A stretch of DNA of 11,767 bases from Temnopleurus reevesii (Eukaryota; Echinodermata; Echinoidea; Temnopleuroida; Temnopleuridae), in assembly GCA_036244855.1 (NCBI GenBank), contig BQKZ01002551.1, forward strand, positions 60,283-72,049. The letters run 5' to 3'. The translations under genes were made by a program, and so were the position numbers. Positions 1-9,100 of the stretch are shown piece after piece. The notes beneath the pieces are model-generated. The model was not told the origin of the DNA, made no database searches, and saw only the letters and a program-made list of their open reading frames with translations. Each line of letters begins with the position of its first letter. Positions within the stretch are counted from its first letter, which is position 1.

Positions 1-80
1 GATTGACAATCTGCGAGCATTCGGACCCTTAACTTGCTCGATTTGTAGGAGATTGAGATCATCAGTTGTGATTTGCAACC
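1..80 (+). promoter_or_regulatory. 5' untranslated or upstream sequence of the RUN-PDZ gene
   Basis: This lies directly upstream of the chosen ATG. A TGA at 69-71 is in frame with that ATG and blocks any N-terminal extension. The stretch aacttgctcgatttgtag ends in AG at 47-48 and could be a splice acceptor, which would make 49-80 the untranslated start of exon 1. This is only a possibility. I see no TATA box here, so the transcription start is probably off the left edge. Confidence 0.45.
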
Positions 81-117
81 ATGTCAATCAAAGACCCATT
101 GCTAACTGATTTGAAGG
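81..117 (+). CDS. Coding exon 1, start codon and first 12 residues
   Basis: The exon starts at ATG 81, which has A at -3 and an in-frame TGA at 69-71. It encodes MSIKDPLLTDLK plus the first base of a glycine codon, ending before donor gtattg at 118. The leftover G joins GT at the start of exon 2 to give GGT, so the reading continues as LKGILLKLKGL, a smooth amphipathic helix as expected at the start of a RUN domain. The phase match and helix continuity are the main support. The weak points are its small size, the nearly 4 kb intron and the non-canonical bases after GT in the donor. Confidence 0.65.
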
Positions 118-3100
118 GTATTGTATTTCGTCTTTATGATATTTTCGTATCTCGAAATTTGAGAAGTAATGTTTTGATAATTTGACTATAGTCCCATATG
201 CCAGTATTTATGTTTGTTATGTATTTGTACTTTGTCCCCGCCCACTTTTTTTCTTAATAATATTTATATTTCGGATTTATATAGCGCCTTTTCGGTCAGT
301 ATTGACTGGTCAAAGCTGCACTGTGCCTGCCAATTACATGTGAATGTGAATTATGGGTCCGAAAAGAGCTTCAGCCCCTTTTAGGTATAATTGACATGCT
401 AATTTTAATACACATTGAACGAGACGAAATGAGATCATAAGCACAAGCCACAAGGAAATGTTATTGTGATTGTCAGCGAACTTTCATATCAATTTGTGGA
501 CTTCGGTTTACACTAGATTTAATGTAGATTCGCTTCCATCAGAGATATAAGATTTCCAGTAGTTTGAAGGCAAAATCTTCAGGAATTGAATTGTATGACT
601 GTTGATTACAATATTAATAGTTTATTTAAAAAATGGGAAACATCCAGATCAGTGTTACCCATGTTTTTCAGCAAACGAAAACAAAGTTGCCTTTCTTTTG
701 GCAACATTTCCGTTTTTTCTTGTCCATTTCTTATGAGAATGATTAAGCTGGGCAAATAATTGTCCCTTTTCACGATGGTGATATCAGATTTTTAATATCT
801 CATCATGTTTTGAAAGATAAATCTGATGTACAAAGTAATATGATGAGCAAATTGATATGACGGCACAATACAGACCACCATTGGATTTGTTTTTGTACTT
901 AACTTGTCCCCGCCCATTTTTTTTTTTTGGCCTACCACAGACATAGCCATACTGGATTTTAGTAAAGCATTCAATGTAGTTCCTCACAGAGTCCTACTCC
1001 AAAAGCTTAGTCATCCGTGCACAAACACATACCTGGATCAAGGCATTCCTTACCGATCGTGTCCAAAGGGTGGCAGTGAAAAGAAGAACATCTCCTTGGA
1101 AGCCTGTACTGAGCGGGGTACTGCAAGGGACAGTGCTCGGCCCTAAGATGTTCATCCTTTTCATCCATCCATGACATAGTACAATCTGTTACGTCATCAA
1201 CCCATCCATAATTCTGAGGACGAAGCTTCCTTCCAGACTAACCTAGATCATCTTTTGGAATGGTCAAGCAAGTGGGGTATGAGATTTCAACCCTTCCAAG
1301 TGTAAAATCCTGGGAAGACCAACTACCACATGGTGGGAAGTCCCCTTGAAGAAGTAGAAGACTCCAAGTACCTCGGAGTTACCATCCAAAACAACCTGAA
1401 ATGGGAAAAGCAATCGGGACAGGCTGCAGCAAAAGCAATCAAAATGCACAACTTCCTGAAACGAAACTTTTCCTACTGCTCAAGGAACGTGAAAGAGAAC
1501 CTATACAAGACAATTGTCCAACCACACCTGGAATCCTGGGACCAACAAAAAGTGCAACGAAGAGCAGCTAGATTCGTCCATGGTGACTTCACCCCCAAAT
1601 CCAGTGCTCACAAACCTGAAATGGGATAGTCTAGAGAATCGATGTGTGACCCAACGACTATCGACGCTCCACAAGAGGACTTGTGAAAGCACTTGGTAGT
1701 AAAAAGTGACAATTTGGAGGGAAAAATTACAATGAATTTTGGGCAATGTGGCATGCACGCTTAAAAGGTGCCAGAGAATCTAATAACTGTGCAACAATAG
1801 GAAGTTTATTGAATAAGTAACTAGCTCTGTACGAAAAAGAGCAGTTTTTAAATTCAGTTTTGGGATGCGGAATATGAAGCAAAGAGTTTACAGAGTACTG
1901 TGTACAATAATTATATGTTCTTCTTCCCTGAGAACTTTCTTCTTTCTCTTAGAATTTCACTGCGCTTATCGGTCTGGCCTTGGGTACCATGTTCGGTCCA
2001 TCGCTGTTTTTCTGAAGCTGATGTCCAACTCGTTGGCTCTACTCTAATTCATTTTTTGTCAATGATACTCTGAGGGTGTTATTTACCACATCTAGGATGA
2101 TGTCATCGGTGTTTTCCTTCGGGTTTTCTTTGAAGCCAAAGAAACGGAGGCAGTTCCTCCTTGAGTACTGTTCCTGCTTGTTCCCTGAGAGCAGCAAATT
2201 GTTGAGTTTTGTCTCCTTTTCTTCAAGAGTCGCTTTCATTCTGGTCATCTCCTGCATTCTCCTTTCGTCCCGGATTTCAAGTTCAAGGATTCTAGATTCC
2301 TGGATCTCGAGTTCCCGCTCAAGTTTGCTCAGGCGTTTTTCGATGTGACCTTCAATAATTTCCTGTAGTCGTCTATCGGTTAGAACATCTTTGATTACAT
2401 CTGATGCAAGTGATGACGCAGGGTCATTTTTCTCTTGACAGGATTTTGTATCACTACTATTTGCCATGTTGATGATGTTCGGGTTGTAAACACACTTATC
2501 GAATAGATAAAGTTCAACAGCAGTCGTTTGGTAGTGTACAAAAGGGATCCAGTCTGATAAGGTGCCTCAAAGGGTTAATCCAAGTAAAATCGGATTAACA
2601 CCAATGCACTGAAGAATCCAACAATGGGTAGAGCAGGAAAGTCAATTTGTAAATGTGAGGATATGGACTCCAAATTCAGAATGCAAGACAGTTGTTCGTT
2701 TGCGGTTCTACTGGGTATATGGCAATGTCTTTATTCTATTTCCATGTATGACGAGGCATAAACAAAAGAGGGTAGAAGACCATTATTTGTGGTCACTTCA
2801 TATAGTATTTTAGTGTCCAAATCACATTAGAAATCACAGTCAGATCAACAGTTTGACCCTCATCACAGCTCCACCATGACTATGCATTTCAGTTGAGTGT
2901 AAATGGCTACAGTGAAACCCTGCATGGGGCTTGTACAATGCACCCTTGAGCATTGGAGCACATCAATGAACATTACATTCAATAGGAACAGTTTCTTTTG
3001 TTCCCTCTTGCACATAAAACATTTTGACATAGCTAGCACATTCCTCCTACCTAATTTATATGAGGAATGGGATTTTTCAATTTTCTCACATGAGGTATTA

Positions 3101-6100
3101 TATATAGTAAAACTAGTACTTGGGACTGTAGTGAAACTTTATACCAAATTACACACAGTGACACGAAGTATAAAAGTGTTTGGATATCCAATTTCCACAG
3201 CAATATAATTCACACAACTCCACCTGGTCAGTCCATACAGTATGACATAGATGATTACAAGGTACAAAACATGCACATGTGATATATGACAAGTGAATTC
3301 ACCAAAAAAATATTGATAGAAGAGAGATGTATATCCACAGGCATGGCCTGTGCTTCACAAACAAGAACTGGCTTAGTTCAAAAGCTTGAAACTTATATGT
3401 TTTGTCTATTGATGCCCAGAATTCAGAAGTAAGTTTGAAATTGGGTAATTGAAGCTGCACGATGATGGAACAAGGCCAGATGTCGCCTTACGAAAGTCCT
3501 TGGAGAAGACGCTGATCGCCAAAAAAAATGATCACAACGCATTACAAGAATTTTCCCTGGAAACCAGATTGTAGCCGTGATTCACTGTAATTGTATGGAT
3601 TAAAGAAATATCTGGTGCGCAAATTGCAGCAACTTTTTACGGAAATCAATCATTTTATATGAACTCAAATTCGCTAAAATTTTCATCCTGTGGGCACTGT
3701 CCCACTTAATCAGTTTACCAAAAACGCACCGACACAGAATCTCTATGTCGAGACTGTCGGCCTGCATGGTCATTGAAAAGTATATTACTGATAATCAGTT
3801 ATATAATTTGATTCATATAAATGTGTATATTTTTATTTTATAGAATTTCAATTCTCTCGGCTACATGCTACAAAACATGCTATGAATAATGACAAAACTA
3901 TGAACAAGACAGGGTGCCACAATAATTTTTGTACTACTTGGCCGATGGGCAAGTTGTTTTTCAAATTATGTTTTGATTTCAAAACTATTACTTGCCCATT
4001 TGAGCAAGTGACAATTTTATTTACTTGCCTGATGGTTCAACTTTGTTGGCCTGTAAGTGTCTTTGATTTTTATGTCCTTTTTCCTACAATTTTTTTTTTC
4101 ATCTAGGTATATTGCTGAAACTGAAGGGACTGACAAGGCCTGTCGATGATACGTATCCCGAAACACTTCAACTATTCACAACCATAGAGGATATCTTTAA
4201 GAAAGGACTTAAAAGTAAGTTTACCTAATTTTTCCACAAGAGGCTGAATTGAGTAACATCTATCAAAGGAGGTTTTTTCCTTCCTTCAAACTACAAGCAA
4301 CTTGGCGTGTAGCAAGGATTGCAGTTGAACGGAGGAAAACACCATTTTTACGGGGTGCATCCTTCCGTCCCTCCCTTTTCTATGCTTTTTTTTTTTTACA
4401 TAGGGTATGTGCAAGGATAACAGGGGTATTTTTTATGCTGGCTGAAAAAACCTTGGAGGTGTTTCATCAAGATCTGTCGCAGCGACAAGGAGTAATTTTC
4501 CGAAAGTTCCCATATCAACTGTCAGCGATAGTTCTTTTCATCCAATCACAGTCAAGGAATTTGTCAGTGCTGACTAATTGTTTTTGCGACAAATCTTGAT
4601 GAAACACCCCCCTGATCTCACTCTTTCCTTATCAAATAATAATAATACCATATGCTTGATATAAGTTACAATAGACAAAAAAAAAACAATAGAATGAATT
4701 TAAAAACTAATATTGAACCAACTGCCTAGTACATTTTATGCGACTACTTTTAGAAAAAGGATCATCTATAAAGTACAATTTAATAACATTACTGTACATT
4801 CAATTTGATAAAGTGCTATGGTCTTGTTCATAAATTTGGAATTGAAAAATGTTTTATATTTCCATGCTATGAAGGTAACAACACTCTGTTTGGCCTATCT
4901 AAGAAGGATTATTGGAACTGGATAAAGCAGATAGAACAACATTACAAGCATGGCAGGTAATATGATTTTCTCATAGATATTTACTGCTGAAATATTAAAA
5001 TCAACTCCGAATACATGTAACCGTATCTGACATGGCATGGATTATTTATCATTTAACCCTAACTCGGCCTCGGAGCCCCTCCCCCCCCCTCCCTAAACAG
5101 ATTTCGCGATTGTTTTGCCGCGTGCAAATTTTTGATCACCAGTGGCTCACTGACTTTTTTCTTTCAAGTCTCCCACAACTTTTAAGACCATTGTCATCGA
5201 CGCCACACTCCATTTTATGCATGCATGTCGGCTTCAAAACTGCTCAAAAACGTGATTTTGTGTACAAAGTAAATGAAAAGTATGTTTTTGCAATTTATTC
5301 ATATAAAAATTCACATTTTTGCTTTCAATGATTCAAATCAATTAATTGTAGTACAATTATGCTTGAAAAAAATTGCAACAAATTTTGCTAGAAAACAATG
5401 AAAAACAAACGGTCAAAATTACAATGAAATACATACAAAATTTCAAAACAAATAAAAATCATAGGAAATTGATTTTCCAGTAGAAGCTCAATTGTGAGGA
5501 ATGATACAAGGAATTCTCCTACCAAAAATTAGCTTTCTACCACCCCTATTTAGTGATTTAGACCCTTAAGACCAATCTGTATTATGTAAATTTGGTAGGC
5601 AGTAGTACACGATTTTTATCATGAAGAACATGAATCTCTCCTCTGCTAGCATGAATGAAAGTTCAATAATGTTAAAGGGAAACCAAATATTTTCATTTAT
5701 AGATACATGAATTCATGCTTACAGTGTATGTCGTGTAAATTGTGTACCGTTTTAACAAATGTGTCCCTTATCTTCAATTATCTCATCAGACCAAGTGCCA
5801 AGTTTTCACATTTATTGGAAGCAGTCAGTAAGTCCAAAAAGGTGAGTTTGTATTGTGCTTACTTGGTTATTTTTAGAGTAATATGTTATATGTTAGAGTA
5901 ATATGTTAAAAACTCACAAACAATCTCTCAATTTGTTAAACATTTTTGGTATTCTGTTAAAGTTAATTCTCAACATGCTTGTGATTAGTTTAATTTAACT
6001 TTGCAGCTATATACTTCTATGTATGTATATTTACATTTGTACTTTCTTGTGTTTTTCTGTTGTAGAGCCCCTGTGAAAAACAGTGCTGTGATCACTGACT

Positions 6101-9100
6101 GGGCAACTCTACTGAAATAAAACAAATAAATAAATAAATGAATAAGTATCCCCAAATATTGTTTGGTATTGGTTTTAGTGTTGGTATGGAGAGAGTGAAA
6201 TGGCCCATAAACCGAGCTCCAATGCGGGTGGTCAGATTACAGCAGCTATACAATCACTGTATCTATTGCTAAACACCAGCCTCAACATTCAGTGACATCA
6301 GACCTGCTCGTGCAAAATCTCTCTAGATGCTCGAAGAGAAAAATCATTTTCGGTCCAAAATTCTCAAATTAATGGATTTTATATGATAAAAATTCAATGA
6401 TCATTTTAATAATTTGAAAAGAAGAACACTACTCTCAAAGTTAAAAATATGTTTTTTTAGTTATTAATGGCTAAATTTACTGTGTATGAATTTACCGTCA
6501 ACATATCACAAATCGTCGTGTCAAAAGTGCCCCTGTTCCACGAGGAAGAAGTAGGGAGAAAATCATCTATGATATCAACACCACCAATGCCAAACTTGAA
6601 GTCGCAATTTCCTCAATCTTTAGGAATAAATCGTCAACACCAACCTTGATCCTCGGTTCAGCAGACAACATTCAACACCCGCAAACAACACGAACGACCA
6701 AAAATATATCAGAATCTCAAGAGGTCAACCCCAACACTGACAGACCTCAAGTTCATTGTTGGTGTTGTCATCATACCAACACCAGAGTTCAACATCCGAG
6801 TTGAATAAGCAATTGCATGATTACATTTGTTGGTTCTCGAATTCTTGAGACTAATCTTTAATATTTTTCCCCATTCATTAATAGGTGAAGACAAGCCTTG
6901 GGAGAGGAAGACTGTTCATTCGTCTTGCGCTCAACCAGGGTTTCTTGGGCATCCCAATTGAAGTCATCACGAGCAACTCTGAATTTCTAGAGGTAAGAAT
7001 AGAAATAGTTTTATTCAAAATAATTCAGTTTACCACATCAATTTTTATAGCCTGTATCAGGGCTCTTTACTAACAATTTTAGATGTAGCCCCCCNACCCA
7101 TCTTGATAAATTCTAAGAAAGCACCTCATTGCCACACAATATGTCTTCATCAGGCAAAAAGCATGTGCACCCACTTACACAAATGGAAACAAAATATTTC
7201 AGCACATGTATCTGTAGCAGCATACATGTATGAGGTCAAACATTGCCTAATAATTATGATTTACCAGGCTGTCTAATTATTATTTACTTCATAATCCTCA
7301 TTCACTTTCTTCTCCCTTGCCTTGGCTTTCTATGATAATATTTTTAATGGTGATATTTCCTAATAATGTCCATATTTCAGCCTCCAAGCAACATTAGTTG
7401 GAGAAAGAATCTTTTGTCCTACATATACCACCCACTGTTTTGAAGTCATCCATTCCCTACATTAGTATTATGGTGTATGTTGCTCATAGTATTGAATCGT
7501 AAAGCAATTTTAATAGATTGCGATTGAGTTTTCCCATTTTTTATTTAAATATATAACTTTTGAATGAATCTTGAATATTTTTGTTTCTTTAAAGGCATGC
7601 TATGATCCTTTGGAGTCTATTATTGGCAATGAACTTTTGGTTGGTAAGTACATGTACATATGAGAGCACATTAATAAAGCCACATGGCGAATTATAGTAA
7701 TAGACCAGTTTCATAATGTATTCAAATTTATTATTTACGCTTGCCCCAAGACGAAGTATGTATCCAGCTACCAGAAGATAATGAGAATTCAATAGTCATA
7801 ATGCTACTTGCATACATGTACATTAACATTGCTAGGGTGGACAAACATTGTGGCTTGACCAACCTAGCAACAACTACTGCTTGCTTTTCACATTCCTTCC
7901 ATTGAAATAGGATCATTTTATATCAGGTGGTCAAATAGTTTATCATTGTGCATTTTACAAAGAAGCGTGCATACAATTTGAATACATTACGAAAGTCTTC
8001 TATTAGGCCACTGACTTGGAATGCCTATGCTTGTCGCACTATTGTAAATACCCTCGCATTAATTGTATACTTGATACCAAATATATTCACCTTTGCTTAG
8101 ATTAAAAATTTTAGGCGAATTTGTGCTGTTATGTCGAGGCATTCTAATTCTGTTGTATTCCTCAGTTTGTGGATTTGTCCAATAGCTAATGACACCAATG
8201 CAACGCTCGTATAAAAGGAATTAAAGGTATTTAAAAATACCAAACACTAAATTAATACAAAATCATGCTATAAAAACTGTCTGCACAAATTTTTATACTA
8301 CATGTACTCTCAATTACTAAACAGTAAATGTGCAATAGCTTGTTGATACTTTTATTTTCTTGATTTCTGTTGTCTTTCTTACAGAGAGTCTTTCATCACT
8401 ACTCTTCTGGGCATCAGAAATCCAGTTTGATTTCAACGTGAAGGTAAAATAAGTCTTCAGAATTGTCCATCGCTTGGTTTCAATTGTTTTTGTCTAATAA
8501 TTCCTTCTTGAACAATTTAGAAATGGAGAGCAATGAAGAAAATGGCTACACTGGATGTTTTTTTGTTTCAAAAGAACTGAGTCAGAGGTACCGGTAAAGC
8601 CAATCTTAGCATATTTTTGAAGAAGAGTCCTTATTTTTAAAAAGTTTGAAGCTGGCGTTTGTAGTGAGTTTGAACATCCCTAATGTGTGCAAACATTTGG
8701 TATAAGAATATACTTTTGCATAAATACTGTTTGTTACTTTCATAGTTTGTGGGACACCTTAAAGTGATTGTACACATGAAATCTAATGGGTCAATTTGCT
8801 AGTTGCTACTCTATTCCATTTCCATTTTGAGGAACGTTTTCATGCTCATGGTTTTGGTTTTGGAACTCTATAAAAAGAAATATGAGATGTCATGATATTA
8901 AGTTTCCTCTCCACAAATTGAGTATAATCATAGAAATTGCACAATATAAAGTTATAATTATTATTATCAGTAAACTTGAACATACATTATTTGTATGCAC
9001 TATTGGGATTCTGTAAAGACCCAAGTATCGACTTTATCTGATGATTCACCAACCTTTTACCCCTCCAGAATGCAAGTTTCTTGGACGAGACATGGCTGAT

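Larger units (their letters stand above)
118..941. other. Intron 1, first part
   Basis: Non-coding, AT-rich sequence between exon 1 and the first retrotransposon remnant. It contains the two copies of a shared TTTGTACTT/TGTCCCCGCCCA block and the phrase atttatatagcgcctttt near 276, which resembles dispersed repeat sequence of marine invertebrates (recalled impression, not checked). No conserved-looking open frame was found. Confidence 0.5.
5842..6884. other. Intron 4
   Basis: 1043 bases, GT...AG. It contains a 20-base tandem duplication near its donor, a retroposon-like tail with AAAT repeats, and an imperfect inverted repeat at 6569-6774. No coding signal. Confidence 0.8.

Noticed and set aside
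942..2467. A single LINE copy with a twin-priming type 5' inversion
   Set aside because: In that mechanism the inverted 5' part lies on the 5' side of the 3' part. Here ORF1 on - lies to the right of the reverse transcriptase on +, which is the wrong arrangement, so two insertions are more likely.
3456..3567. Open stretch LHDDGTRPDVALRKSLEKTL and onward as a possible upstream exon of the RUN gene
   Set aside because: It has no donor in the phase needed by exon 2 and no clear acceptor, while exon 1 at 81-117 fits both phase and start context.
3727..3759. Short stem CCGACA...TGTCGG
   Set aside because: Six pairs over a 20-base loop is within what random sequence gives, and it has no companion signal.
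4249..4599. 116-codon open frame on + in intron 2
   Set aside because: It spans intron sequence and the foldback element, has no recognisable protein pattern, and lies between two well-supported exons in another frame.
5101..5190. Alternative exon after the pyrimidine tract ending ctaaacag
   Set aside because: The frame needed from exon 3 runs into a stop with no donor before it, and the sequence lacks RUN-like residues.
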